Shown: positions 7,391-15,292 of the stretch, piece by piece
Layout: every line of letters starts with the position of its first letter
Position numbering within the stretch: position 1 is the first letter of the stretch
Origin: an uncultured beta proteobacterium
GTDB lineage: Bacteria > Pseudomonadota > Gammaproteobacteria > Burkholderiales > Burkholderiaceae
Assembly: GCA_903827075.1 (NCBI GenBank)
Contig: CAIKGX010000035.1
Coordinates: 1 to 21,307, forward strand
Length of the DNA: 21,307 nt
Reading direction: 5' to 3'
Made by a program: the position numbers and the translations under genes
The notes under the pieces: generated by a model
Database searches by the model: none
Seen by the model: only the letters and a program-made list of their open reading frames with translations
What the model was told of the DNA's origin: nothing

Positions 7391-9850
7391 ATGAAATCAC
7401 CCTCACCATTTGCCGGTCTACGCTCAGCAGTTCGCCTCGGCTCTTGGGTAGTGGGTGTCATCTTTGCCATTGGCGCTATTGCTGTCTTCACCTATCTTTT
7501 TTCAGCGCAAACCTCTGTATCAGGCAAAAGGGTAATCAAAAGCTTAGGGGATGCCGTTGTCATTACTTTTGATGAAAGCGATATCCCACACATCAAAGCC
7601 AAAACCACTACTGATGCAGTATTTGCTCTAGGCTATCTCCATGCCACTGAACGTTCTTGGCAAATGGAAATTAATCGCCGCTTAGCTAGCGGAAGATTAT
7701 CGGAAGTTCTTGGTAAAGACACACTAAAAATCGATCGCTTTATTCGCACATTAGGCATCAAGCATGCCGCCGAAAAACAATTCGACCGCTATCCTATTGG
7801 CGCTAAACGTTTGTTACAGGCCTACGCTGATGGTGTCAACACAGGCAATGCGCAATTAGGCTGGGCCCTTCCAGTGGAATATTTTCTAACCGGCTCTAAA
7901 CCAGGGCATTGGTCCCCTTCTGATAGCGTTGCCTGGATGTTGATGATGGCACTAGATCTTGGTGGGAATTGGCATAAAGAATTAGATCGCCTGGAGATGT
8001 CGCAATTTCTGAGTACAAAACAAATTTGGGAGGTACTGCCACCTTACGCTGGAAGTGAACCAGTCAGTAATCTCGATTTTGCCAAGATGTATCGAGATAT
8101 TAATGTCTTTAATCCTGATTCAGGAAAGAGAGAACAGAAGTCTAAAAAATTACCGGCCACCGACCTTTCTCAGGGCGATGTGCCTGGCGGTAGAGAAGGT
8201 ATCGGTTCCAATAACTGGGCTTTGAGCGGTAAGCTCACTGCTTCTGGCAAGCCCTTACTGGCTAATGATCCTCACCTCGGGCTATCTGCACCAGCGATTT
8301 GGTACTTTGCCCACCTAGATGCGCCGGGAATGAATGTGATTGGCGCAACCTTGCCAGGCATTCCAGCGGTAGTGCTGGGAAGAACAGATCAGTTTGCCTG
8401 GAGCTTTACCAATACCGGCCCTGATGTTCAGGATTTATACATTGAGCAACTGGATCCTAAAAATCCCGGTGTATATCGTGGGCCTGATGGCCCCCTGGCA
8501 TTCAAAGTGCGTCAAGAGATCATTGACATCAAAGGTGAGCAGTCATTGCGCTTTCTAGTCAAGGAAACACGTCATGGCCCAGTGATATCGGATTCTTATG
8601 CCCGTGCAAATCGAGCAGTCGATACGAAACGGTTTGCATTAGCGTTGCGCTGGACTGCTTTAGATTTAGAGAATCAATCTGTTGTTGGCTTACTGGAAAT
8701 GAATCAATCTAAAGACTTGGATTCTTTTAAGCTAGCGCTGCGAAAAAATTACGCCCCCATGCAAAATGTAGTGATGGCCGATGTGGATGGCAACATCACT
8801 TTTCAAGCAGCCGGTGTTGCCCCTAAGCGTACTTTGCATCAAGGCCTCTACGGTGTTGCTCCTGCTCTGGGCTGGGAAAAACAATATGATTGGACCGGCT
8901 ATATTCCCTTTGATCAATTGCCTAGCAGCAGCAATCCGGAGCAAGGTTGGATTGCAACAGCAAATCAAAGAATCATCTCAGCCAATGACCCCAATCCGCT
9001 CACAGGCGATTGGGAGCTACCCACTCGCTATGACCGAATTGTCGATTTGGTGAAGTCCAAATCTAGTCATGATTTTGCTTCCATGAAAACCATGCAGGCT
9101 GATACCCTCTCTTTGGGAGCTACGCCCTTGTTGGAATTATTCAGAACCAGTCAAACCAAGCATCCACTGGGAGCACAAGCTCTTGAACTGAGTAAAAATT
9201 TTGATGGGGATATGAAAGTCGATAGTGCGGCCGCTCTCATCTTCAATGCATGGGCCGATCAACTAACTCGCAAACTCTTTTCTCGTTTGGCTTATATCTT
9301 TAGAGAAAACTATGGCACCCAAAGTTACCGGCAAGCACTGATCCTGCAGTTACAGAACCCACTAAGCCCGTGGTGTGATGATCCCAATACGGCAAAAGTA
9401 GAGTCTTGCAAAGAGGCTTCGAACGATGCTTTTGATCAGGGTTTAGAGCAACTGAGTGTCCAATTTGGAAAAGATCCTCAAAGTTGGGTTTGGGGGAAAG
9501 CGCATATGGCTATTTCAGAGCATCGTCCTTTAAGTAAAGTGCCTTTACTCGGCAGTCAATTTAATCTCACGCAGCCCTTTTCAGGCGATAGCTTCACGAT
9601 CAATGTTGGGCGCCTTGAACTTTTACGATCAGATAATCCATTTGAGACCAAACTCGCTCCCAGCCTACGAACGATTTATGACTTATCTGATTTAGAGCAG
9701 TCCCTATTTATTTATCAAACAGGGCAATCTGGCTGGGTTCAAAGCAAGCTTTATCGCAATATGAGCCCATTATGGGCAAAAAATGACTATTTACCCCTGC
9801 AAATGAAGCCTGAAAAAGTCACGCGACAACTGGAACTGAATATCAAGTAA
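7391..9850 (+). CDS. Penicillin/acyl-homoserine-lactone acylase family Ntn-hydrolase
   Basis: 819-residue member of the penicillin amidase family, which hydrolyses amide bonds of acylated substrates (beta-lactams, acyl-homoserine lactones, other N-acyl compounds) after self-cleavage into alpha and beta chains. An N-terminal hydrophobic segment (about 19-37) looks like an uncleaved anchor facing the periplasm. The alpha chain has the typical YLHATERSWQMEINRRLASG. A lysine-rich linker precedes the autoprocessing site Gly272-Ser273 in GIGSNNWALSG; Ser273 becomes the N-terminal nucleophile. His295 lies at beta23, as in AHL and cephalosporin acylases (penicillin G acylase has Gln). Asn525 in WIATANQR is the probable oxyanion Asn. 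The C-terminus HRPLSKVPLLGSQF and GDSFTINVG is also typical. No clear Shine-Dalgarno precedes the ATG. The substrate cannot be told from sequence; quorum quenching is only one option. Confidence 0.9.
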   Translation: MKSPSPFAGLRSAVRLGSWVVGVIFAIGAIAVFTYLFSAQTSVSGKRVIKSLGDAVVITFDESDIPHIKAKTTTDAVFALGYLHATERSWQMEINRRLASGRLSEVLGKDTLKIDRFIRTLGIKHAAEKQFDRYPIGAKRLLQAYADGVNTGNAQLGWALPVEYFLTGSKPGHWSPSDSVAWMLMMALDLGGNWHKELDRLEMSQFLSTKQIWEVLPPYAGSEPVSNLDFAKMYRDINVFNPDSGKREQKSKKLPATDLSQGDVPGGREGIGSNNWALSGKLTASGKPLLANDPHLGLSAPAIWYFAHLDAPGMNVIGATLPGIPAVVLGRTDQFAWSFTNTGPDVQDLYIEQLDPKNPGVYRGPDGPLAFKVRQEIIDIKGEQSLRFLVKETRHGPVISDSYARANRAVDTKRFALALRWTALDLENQSVVGLLEMNQSKDLDSFKLALRKNYAPMQNVVMADVDGNITFQAAGVAPKRTLHQGLYGVAPALGWEKQYDWTGYIPFDQLPSSSNPEQGWIATANQRIISANDPNPLTGDWELPTRYDRIVDLVKSKSSHDFASMKTMQADTLSLGATPLLELFRTSQTKHPLGAQALELSKNFDGDMKVDSAAALIFNAWADQLTRKLFSRLAYIFRENYGTQSYRQALILQLQNPLSPWCDDPNTAKVESCKEASNDAFDQGLEQLSVQFGKDPQSWVWGKAHMAISEHRPLSKVPLLGSQFNLTQPFSGDSFTINVGRLELLRSDNPFETKLAPSLRTIYDLSDLEQSLFIYQTGQSGWVQSKLYRNMSPLWAKNDYLPLQMKPEKVTRQLELNIK

Positions 9851-9927
9851 ATAAGCCCTGGGGCGCAGCACACTGTGCGTTTAGAATATTCTCTGTTGAT
9901 CTCTTAACTTTACTCATACTTAGTGCC

Positions 9928-10335
9928 ATGAAAAAATTAGCTACCCGCACCATTACCGCCCTCCTCATTCTTTTACCAATGGCCAATAGTTATGCCGCCT
10001 GGAAAGAGTTGGGATCCAATCCACTCATGGTCGTGTACGTTGATGTTGACACCATTAACGACCAAGGCGAAAAGGCTCAAATTCTATCGATGTTGGACTT
10101 TACAAATCCTGGTGTAGATCCCAAAACAAAGAAAAAGGTTGGCTCCATTATTGGTATCAATGAGTACGACTGTCCCACGATCAGTTACCGCCCCATCGAA
10201 TATAAAGAATTTGCAGGCCCCAAAGGTACTGGCAAAGTGATATCAGATAACAAAACACCTGATAGTGCATTTGAGCGTATAGAAAATGGATCATGGGCTG
10301 CGGGGGTATTTAACGTTGTCTGTCAGCGTAAATAA
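9928..10335 (+). CDS. Small exported protein, surface-adhesin E-like
   Basis: 135 residues with a clear signal peptide: MKKLATR, a hydrophobic run, cleavage near SYA-A at residue 23. The mature part (about 112 residues) begins with Trp (WKELG), then VVYVDVDTIND and a beta-rich segment, with two cysteines (Cys82 in EYDCPT, Cys132 in VVCQRK) that could form one disulfide. The pattern 'W..., VYVD..., ...YDC..., ...VC' is that of the surface-adhesin E family of small beta proteins common in Proteobacteria; this rests on pattern memory, not a search. Its last 50 bases overlap the next reading frame. Predicted location is periplasm or cell surface; the actual role, adhesion or otherwise, is unknown. 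Confidence 0.75.
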   Translation: MKKLATRTITALLILLPMANSYAAWKELGSNPLMVVYVDVDTINDQGEKAQILSMLDFTNPGVDPKTKKKVGSIIGINEYDCPTISYRPIEYKEFAGPKGTGKVISDNKTPDSAFERIENGSWAAGVFNVVCQRK

Positions 10336-10759
10336 ATTTATTGATTTGCAGTCTAGGCTAAGCTTAAGAAGGCGCTCTAGATCCCCCTTCTATTTTGACT
10401 GTGTCGTTTTTCCAGTTGGAATCTGTGTATTGCTCATTATTGGATGCGCACTCTCGGGTTGCGTTGCCCCGTTAGCTGCTTTAGGCAGTAGTGGTACCGC
10501 AGCTGCTAGCTCAGTGGGTGCTACTGCAGCCTCAGTAGCCGTAGCCAACCCCGTTACGTCCGCCAGCTTGGCTTCATCTGTAGCGACTGGTAAATCTCCT
10601 CTTGAGCATGCTGCATCCGCAGCCACCAAAAAAGAGTGTAATTTTTTAAATGCCTTAGGGCCAAAGCCCATTTGCGAAGAGATTCCTGTGCCTGGCATGA
10701 TTGACCACAGTCAACCTTATCTTGGACCGGCTGATATGGTTCAGACCCCATCCAAATAG
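10286..10759 (+). CDS. Small Ala-rich lipoprotein of unknown function
   Basis: The frame encodes up to 157 residues. A hydrophobic segment (VFPVGICVLLIIGCALSGC) ends in a lipobox LSGC, so the protein should be lipidated on Cys59 and membrane-anchored. After it comes a low-complexity Ala/Ser/Val/Thr region (about 60-103) and then a more ordered tail with SPLEHAASAATKKECNFLN and ICEEIPVPG. The two cysteines there (in KKECN and PICEE) may pair. The start is uncertain: the ATG at 10286 puts an unusually long pre-region before the hydrophobic core and lies inside the upstream gene, while a TTG at 10346 would give a more normal 39-residue signal peptide. Neither has a good Shine-Dalgarno. The C-terminal pattern recalls short lipoproteins seen in other Proteobacteria, but I cannot name a family. 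Confidence 0.65.
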   Translation: MDHGLRGYLTLSVSVNKFIDLQSRLSLRRRSRSPFYFDCVVFPVGICVLLIIGCALSGCVAPLAALGSSGTAAASSVGATAASVAVANPVTSASLASSVATGKSPLEHAASAATKKECNFLNALGPKPICEEIPVPGMIDHSQPYLGPADMVQTPSK

Positions 10760-10789
10760 CATCCCTCTTCTTGCGATACCCCATTTAAT

Positions 10790-10817
10790 TTAACAGTCTA
10801 AAATTAGGGTCTATAAG
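10790..10817 (+). promoter_or_regulatory. Predicted sigma70 promoter of purU
   Basis: TTAACA (10790-10795) and TATAAG (10812-10817) are separated by 16 bases; each hexamer matches the consensus in five of six positions. Transcription would begin near 10824, leaving a short leader of about 15 bases before the purU ATG at 10839. This promoter would also serve lrgA and lrgB. Confidence 0.5.
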
Positions 10818-10838
10818 ATATCTATTTACATCAGAGAC

Positions 10839-11693
10839 ATGACTCCAGAAAACTACTACCTCACCCTCACCTGCCCCAATCGTCCAGGAATTGTTGCTGC
10901 TGTCTCCACTTATATTTTTGAATTGGGTGGCGACATTGAAGAAGCACAGCAATTTGACGATAAGGCCTCTAAACGCTTTTTTATGCGTGTGAGCTTTAGT
11001 TGCGCTGCAGATGCCAAGACCTTAAAAGAGGGTTTCATCGACATTGCCAAACGATTTGATCTCACCTGGGATCTGCGAGCTGTCAAAGATTTGAAGCGGG
11101 TGTTGATCATGGCTTCTAAATTGGACCATTGCTTGGTCGACTTACTGTATCGCTGGCGCATTGGCGAGCTCCCCATGATTATCTGCGGGATTGTCTCTAA
11201 TCATCCGCGCGAGGTGTACTCGAGTATTGATTTTGCAGATATTCCTTTTTATCACCTGCCAGTCACACCAGAGACCAAGCCTGCACAAGAAGCCAAACTT
11301 CTTGAAATTGTTGCTAATACCAAAGTAGATATGGTGATTCTGGCGCGCTATATGCAAATTCTGTCAGATGATTTATCCACTCAATTGTCTGGCCGCTGCA
11401 TCAACGTACACCACTCATTCTTACCCAGCTTTAAGGGTGCTAAACCTTATCACCAAGCCCATGCACGCGGTATTAAGCTGATTGGCGCAACCGCTCACTT
11501 TGTCACCAGTGATTTGGATGAAGGCCCCATCATTGAGCAAGACGTGACCCGTGTCACGCATGGCGACTCACCCGAGGATTTGGTGCGCAAAGGTCGCGAT
11601 CTCGAACGCACCGTCTTATCTCGTGCACTGCGTTATTACTTGCACGACCGCGTTCTCATTAATGGCGCTACTTCAGTTGTTTTTTCCGACTAA
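10839..11693 (+). CDS. purU: Formyltetrahydrofolate deformylase
   Basis: 284-residue cytoplasmic enzyme that hydrolyses 10-formyl-tetrahydrofolate to formate and tetrahydrofolate, balancing the one-carbon pool and feeding formate to purine synthesis. Residues about 7-85 form an ACT-type regulatory domain (TCPNRPGIVAAVS). The rest is a formyltransferase-type domain with ICGIVSNHPRE, the catalytic INVHHSFLPSFKGAKPYHQA and AHFVTSDLDEGPIIEQD; Asn189, His191 and Asp227 correspond to the Asn/His/Asp triad of the family. Length and all motifs are normal. It has its own promoter upstream. lrgA starts only 24 bases after its stop, so the three genes probably form an operon. Regulation of E. coli PurU by Met and Gly acts through the ACT domain; the same here is inferred. 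Confidence 0.96.
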   Translation: MTPENYYLTLTCPNRPGIVAAVSTYIFELGGDIEEAQQFDDKASKRFFMRVSFSCAADAKTLKEGFIDIAKRFDLTWDLRAVKDLKRVLIMASKLDHCLVDLLYRWRIGELPMIICGIVSNHPREVYSSIDFADIPFYHLPVTPETKPAQEAKLLEIVANTKVDMVILARYMQILSDDLSTQLSGRCINVHHSFLPSFKGAKPYHQAHARGIKLIGATAHFVTSDLDEGPIIEQDVTRVTHGDSPEDLVRKGRDLERTVLSRALRYYLHDRVLINGATSVVFSD

Positions 11694-11717
11694 GATCCGA
11701 TGGTCTAGGATGCTCAG

Positions 11718-12074
11718 ATGATCTCTGGACTTGTCCAAATATTGCTATTCCAAAGCTTAGGAGAACTTATCTCCAAGTTCCTCTTGCCTACCCTGCCCGG
11801 CCCTGTCATTGGTTTGGTTCTACTCATTCTTTGGCTGGTTCTACGCAAAGGAATTAATGCCGAACTAGCGATGGTTGCTGATGGCTTTAGTCAGTACTTT
11901 GGTCTACTTTTTGTGCCTGCTGCGGTAGGAGTGGTTTTATTTCTCCCGCAATTAAAGGCTAACGCCGTAGCCATTGTCAGCGCATTATTGATCAGCATTA
12001 TTTTGACGATTGCTTCTAGCGCTGTAGTAGTACGTTTTTTAAGCCCCAAGCCCACTGAAGAGGGCCATTCATGA
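11718..12074 (+). CDS. lrgA: CidA/LrgA-family membrane protein
   Basis: 118-residue inner-membrane protein with four predicted helices (about 4-22, 28-43, 60-77, 83-107) and the family motifs LPGPVIGLVLL and LFVPAAVGVVL. LrgA/CidA proteins were first described as holin-like controllers of murein hydrolase activity in Staphylococcus; later work on homologues supports transport of pyruvate, glycolate or glycerate together with LrgB. An AGGA at about -11 supports the start. The stop overlaps the lrgB start as ATGA, so translation is coupled. Position behind purU suggests a metabolic rather than lytic role; that is inference. Confidence 0.9.
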   Translation: MISGLVQILLFQSLGELISKFLLPTLPGPVIGLVLLILWLVLRKGINAELAMVADGFSQYFGLLFVPAAVGVVLFLPQLKANAVAIVSALLISIILTIASSAVVVRFLSPKPTEEGHS

Positions 12075-12796
12075 GCGAGCAACACTCCATTGTGGAGATT
12101 TGGGTTTACCTCTCAGGAAGCCCGCTCTTTGCGCTCTTCATTACCCTAGCTGCCTATCAAATTGGCCTCTGGATCTATAAATCTACCAAACAAAACCCAT
12201 TGGCTAATCCGGTAGCGATTGCCATCATCTTAGTGGCTAGCTTAATTCAGTATGTGGAGATGCCCTATTCGACTTACTTTGAGGGTGCGCAATTTATTCA
12301 CTTCTTGTTGGGGTCTGCGACCGTATCTTTGGCCATTCCCATTTATCGTGGTTTAAGCAGCCTTAAGGGTCGCTCACTTCCACTCCTAGCCTCATTGGTA
12401 ACTGGTGGCTTGGTCTCCATTATTAGCGCTGTCAACATCGCTAAATGGCTTGGTGCAGATTCTGGCATTACGGGGGCGATGTATCCTAAATCGGTTACTG
12501 CTCCTATCGCCATGGGTATTGCTGAGCGCATTGGTGTTTCACCTACGCTCACTGCCATTTTTGCTGTAACTACCGGCATATTGGGTGCGATCTTGGCGCC
12601 CTTCATTCTCAATGCACTAGGTATGAAGGCTTGGTGGCAACGGGGCTTTGCCATTGGCATTGGCGCCCATGGCATTGGCACCTCACGGGCATTTAGCATT
12701 CACCCAGAAGCCGGAACTTATGCCAGCTTAGCGATGGGCATGAATGGTGTCATCAGTGCGGTGGCGATACCAATTTTGTATCACTGGTTTAATTAA
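12071..12796 (+). CDS. lrgB: LrgB-family membrane protein
   Basis: 241-residue polytopic inner-membrane partner of LrgA. It shows the family signatures YSTYFEGAQFIHFLLGSATV, AMYPKSVTAPIAMGIAERIG and GIGAHGIGTSRAF, the last two being the most conserved parts of LrgB/CidB and of the plant plastid glycolate/glycerate transporter PLGG1. A GAGGG about 8 bases before the ATG plus the ATGA overlap with lrgA fix the start. The TAA stop (12794-12796) is directly followed by the stop of the convergent transaminase gene with no base between, so there is no space for a terminator. Probable role: carboxylate (glycolate, glycerate or pyruvate) movement across the inner membrane, together with LrgA. Confidence 0.92.
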   Translation: MSEQHSIVEIWVYLSGSPLFALFITLAAYQIGLWIYKSTKQNPLANPVAIAIILVASLIQYVEMPYSTYFEGAQFIHFLLGSATVSLAIPIYRGLSSLKGRSLPLLASLVTGGLVSIISAVNIAKWLGADSGITGAMYPKSVTAPIAMGIAERIGVSPTLTAIFAVTTGILGAILAPFILNALGMKAWWQRGFAIGIGAHGIGTSRAFSIHPEAGTYASLAMGMNGVISAVAIPILYHWFN

Positions 12797-14146
12797 TTAG
12801 CTCAGCTTCATCGCATCATCCACGGCATCACCCAATACGCTGATGAGGTTTTCTACTTCCGCAGGAGTGGAAATAAATGGGGGGCCTACAGCAATCGCTT
12901 CACCAGCAATGCGCACTAGAACACCTCCTTCTATACAGGCCTCTAGTACTTTCATCGCACGCAGACCCGGCTTCCCAGCGATGGGATCTAACTCAATCGC
13001 ACCGGATAAACCAAAATTGCGAATATCCAATATTCCGGACTGTCCTTTCAGTGCATGCAAAGCGTTTTCCAGCACAGGTTCGAGTGCCTTAGCACGATTG
13101 ATCAGATCATCAGACTCAAAAATATCCAAGACAGCATGAGCAGCAGCTGTTGGAATCGGATGGCCTGAATAGGTATAGCCGTGAAAGAATTCAATCGCCT
13201 GCTCTTGACCACCTGCAGCCATGATGGCGTCATAGATATCACTGCGAACTAATACGCCACCCATGGGTATCACGCCATTGGTTATTGCCTTGGCAAAAGT
13301 AATCATATCGGGCGTAACCCCAAATCGATCAGCGCCAAAGTTGGCCCCAAGACGACCAAAGCCCGTAATGACCTCATCAAAAATGAGAAGAATGCCGTGC
13401 TTTGTACAGATCTCCCGAATCTTTTGCAGATAACCCACCGGTGGAACGATCACACCGGTTGAGCCCTGCACAGGCTCTAAGATCACCGCAGCAATCGTAT
13501 TGGCATCGTGCAAGGCCACAATTCTTTCTAGGTCATCCGCTAAATGTGCACCCCAAGTAGGCTGACCTTTGGAGAAAGCCATTTGGGAAAGATTGTAGGT
13601 ATGGGGCAAGTGATCAACGCCAGGCATCATCATGCTGGCAAACATTTTGCGATTAGCAACGATGCCACCAACAGAGATACCGCCTATACCCACACCATGA
13701 TAGGCACGCTCACGGCCAATGATACGAGTACGCGAGGCATTACCCATTACGCGGTGATAGCCTATCGCTATCTTTAAAGCAGTATCTACCGCCTCAGATC
13801 CGGAGTTGGTAAAAAATACCTTGTCTAATCCCTGTGGCGCCATCTTTGCGATCCGACTAGCTAATGTAAAGGTCGCTTCACTCGCCATCTGAAATGCAGG
13901 GCAATAATCCATCGTTTGATACTGCTTATTGATGGCAGCACCAATACGAGGATCGGCATGCCCCAATGGGGAGCACCAAAGCCCTGAAAGGCCATCAAAC
14001 AATTTACGGCCATGATCATCGTAGTAGTAAGCTCCTTTGGCAGATTGCATCACCTTAGGATGCTCATGAAAGTAGCGGTTGGGCGTGTATGGTAGCCAGT
14101 AGGCCGACATATCCATTGCGGCTGGAATCTTTAAGGCTGCTGTCAT
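12797..14146 (-). CDS. Omega-amino acid (beta-alanine):pyruvate transaminase, class III
   Basis: 449-residue PLP enzyme of aminotransferase class III. It resembles the Pseudomonas putida beta-alanine:pyruvate transaminase along its whole length (recalled sequence): YWLPYTPNR near the start, DGLSGLWCSPLGH, FFTNSGSEAVDTALK (phosphate-binding loop), RIIGRERAYHGV, LIFDEVITGFGR with Asp257 contacting the PLP ring nitrogen, TFAKAITNG with Lys286 as Schiff-base lysine, and GGVLVRIAG with Arg412, the position of the substrate-carboxylate arginine. It would move the amino group of beta-alanine or another omega-amino acid or amine to pyruvate, giving alanine and, from beta-alanine, malonate semialdehyde. 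No malonate-semialdehyde dehydrogenase lies beside it, so the physiological substrate is open. Divergent from the TctC-type receptor across a 90-base gap; tail-to-tail with lrgB. Confidence 0.88.
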   Translation of the reverse strand: MTAALKIPAAMDMSAYWLPYTPNRYFHEHPKVMQSAKGAYYYDDHGRKLFDGLSGLWCSPLGHADPRIGAAINKQYQTMDYCPAFQMASEATFTLASRIAKMAPQGLDKVFFTNSGSEAVDTALKIAIGYHRVMGNASRTRIIGRERAYHGVGIGGISVGGIVANRKMFASMMMPGVDHLPHTYNLSQMAFSKGQPTWGAHLADDLERIVALHDANTIAAVILEPVQGSTGVIVPPVGYLQKIREICTKHGILLIFDEVITGFGRLGANFGADRFGVTPDMITFAKAITNGVIPMGGVLVRSDIYDAIMAAGGQEQAIEFFHGYTYSGHPIPTAAAHAVLDIFESDDLINRAKALEPVLENALHALKGQSGILDIRNFGLSGAIELDPIAGKPGLRAMKVLEACIEGGVLVRIAGEAIAVGPPFISTPAEVENLISVLGDAVDDAMKLS

Positions 14147-14176
14147 GGGTGTCTCAATATTTTTATGAAATAAATT

Positions 14177-14211
14177 TTGCTTTACTGCTCTTGTTTTTCT
14201 AATACTATATT
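14177..14211 (+). promoter_or_regulatory. AT-rich divergent promoter region, weak candidate
   Basis: Between the divergent transaminase and receptor genes, TTGCTT (14177-14182) and TAATAC (14200-14205) are 17 bases apart, and TATATT follows at 14206-14211. An imperfect dyad TAATA-CTA-TATTA (14200-14212) overlaps the -10 area. The hexamers are poor matches, so this is only the likeliest place for the receptor's promoter. Confidence 0.25.
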
Positions 14212-14236
14212 ACTGACTAACCCACTGGAAATGATC

Positions 14237-15226
14237 ATGAATAACTATAAATCCCTGTCAAAGCTATTGTTTGGACTTTCCATGCTTCCATGGCTTTGCA
14301 GTACGGTACTTGCAGCCACGGATACAGACTGGCCAAAGAAACCGATTGTGGCTATTTTGTCATTCCCTGCTGGTGGCTCCACTGATATATTTGCTCGCGC
14401 TGTTTTTGCGCCGCTTGGTGAAGCACTTGGACAATCTGTTGTTATTGAAAACAAACCCGGTGCAGGAGGAATGATTGGTTTGGGTGCTGCAGCCAAAGCA
14501 GCGCCAGACGGATACACCATTCATTTCAGCGCTATGACCAATCAATCCATCTCCCAATCGCTATTTAAAAATCCTCCAGCAGACCTCACCAAAGACTTTG
14601 TACCCGTTGCTTTGATTGGAACGATACCCCACTTGATCGTAGTCAATCCATCGGTTCCAGCGAAAAATCTTCCAGAACTCATTGCTTTCATTAAATCTAA
14701 AAATGGAAATTTCAACTACGCCTCACAAGGTAACGGTAGTCTCTCCCATCTGGAGTCAACTTTATTCATGCAACGTATTGGCGCAACGGGAACGCACATC
14801 CCCTACAAAGGCAGTGCTTTTGCCTTGCCCGATTTAATCGCTGGTAATACTTCAATGATGTTTGATAGCGTCACCGCTTCACTACCCCATATTCAAAGTG
14901 GCAAACTACGCCCCATCGCGATCGCCGCATCTGATCGCTCACCATTAATGCCCAACGTACCGACTTTAGGGCAAGATGGGATGAAGCAATTTGACGTTGA
15001 AAACTTCTATGCTATTTACGTCCCCAAGGGAACGTCCCCAGCGATTGTTGCAAAACTAGAAAAAGAAATCCGGAAGATTTTGACAAACCCTGATTTCAAG
15101 GCGCGTCTCGCCAATCAAGGCATCCATCCACAGTTCGCCAATTCAGAACAGCTAGCGATCATTACTCAAAGTGAGTATGACAAATGGGCAAAGGTAGTAA
15201 AGTCTGCAAACATTAAAGTTGACTAA
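14237..15226 (+). CDS. Bug/TctC-family periplasmic solute-binding receptor
   Basis: Tripartite tricarboxylate transporter substrate-binding protein family. The ATG at 14237 was chosen because GGAA sits 7 bases upstream and because it gives a clean signal peptide (MNNYKSLSKLLFGLSMLPWL, cleavage near TVLAA-TDTD at residue 27); ATG 14231 and a TTG at 14177 are further upstream in frame. The resulting 329 residues are normal for the family. Typical motifs follow: FPAGGSTDIFARA, VIENKPGAGGMIG, PDGYT, NYASQGNGS and IPYKGSAFALPDLIAGN. These receptors bind carboxylates or other small metabolites through two water-linked loops. No membrane subunits (TctA/TctB) are in the window, so it is an orphan receptor, as is common in Burkholderiales. 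The ligand is unknown; neighbours suggest an amino-acid-related compound. Confidence 0.92.
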   Translation: MNNYKSLSKLLFGLSMLPWLCSTVLAATDTDWPKKPIVAILSFPAGGSTDIFARAVFAPLGEALGQSVVIENKPGAGGMIGLGAAAKAAPDGYTIHFSAMTNQSISQSLFKNPPADLTKDFVPVALIGTIPHLIVVNPSVPAKNLPELIAFIKSKNGNFNYASQGNGSLSHLESTLFMQRIGATGTHIPYKGSAFALPDLIAGNTSMMFDSVTASLPHIQSGKLRPIAIAASDRSPLMPNVPTLGQDGMKQFDVENFYAIYVPKGTSPAIVAKLEKEIRKILTNPDFKARLANQGIHPQFANSEQLAIITQSEYDKWAKVVKSANIKVD

Positions 15227-15292
15227 ACACGCATTGCGCACATTGCATACATTACCCTCAAGTCATCCTCTTTTATAGAACAGATTAGATCC

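Noticed and set aside
9861..9883. Possible terminator after the acylase gene (GCACA/TGTGC dyad followed by TTT)
   Set aside because: The 5-bp arms are only one base apart, which leaves too small a loop; the alternative pairing has 4 bp, and the T-run is three bases. Not strong enough to call.
10493..10625. Ala-coding repeat-like tract in the lipoprotein as a tandem DNA repeat
   Set aside because: The low complexity is in the protein composition; the DNA shows no regular repeating unit.
15230..15255. Repeated CATTGC units before the gamma-glutamyltransferase gene
   Set aside because: Only two full copies of a six-base word; within chance expectation and without symmetry.
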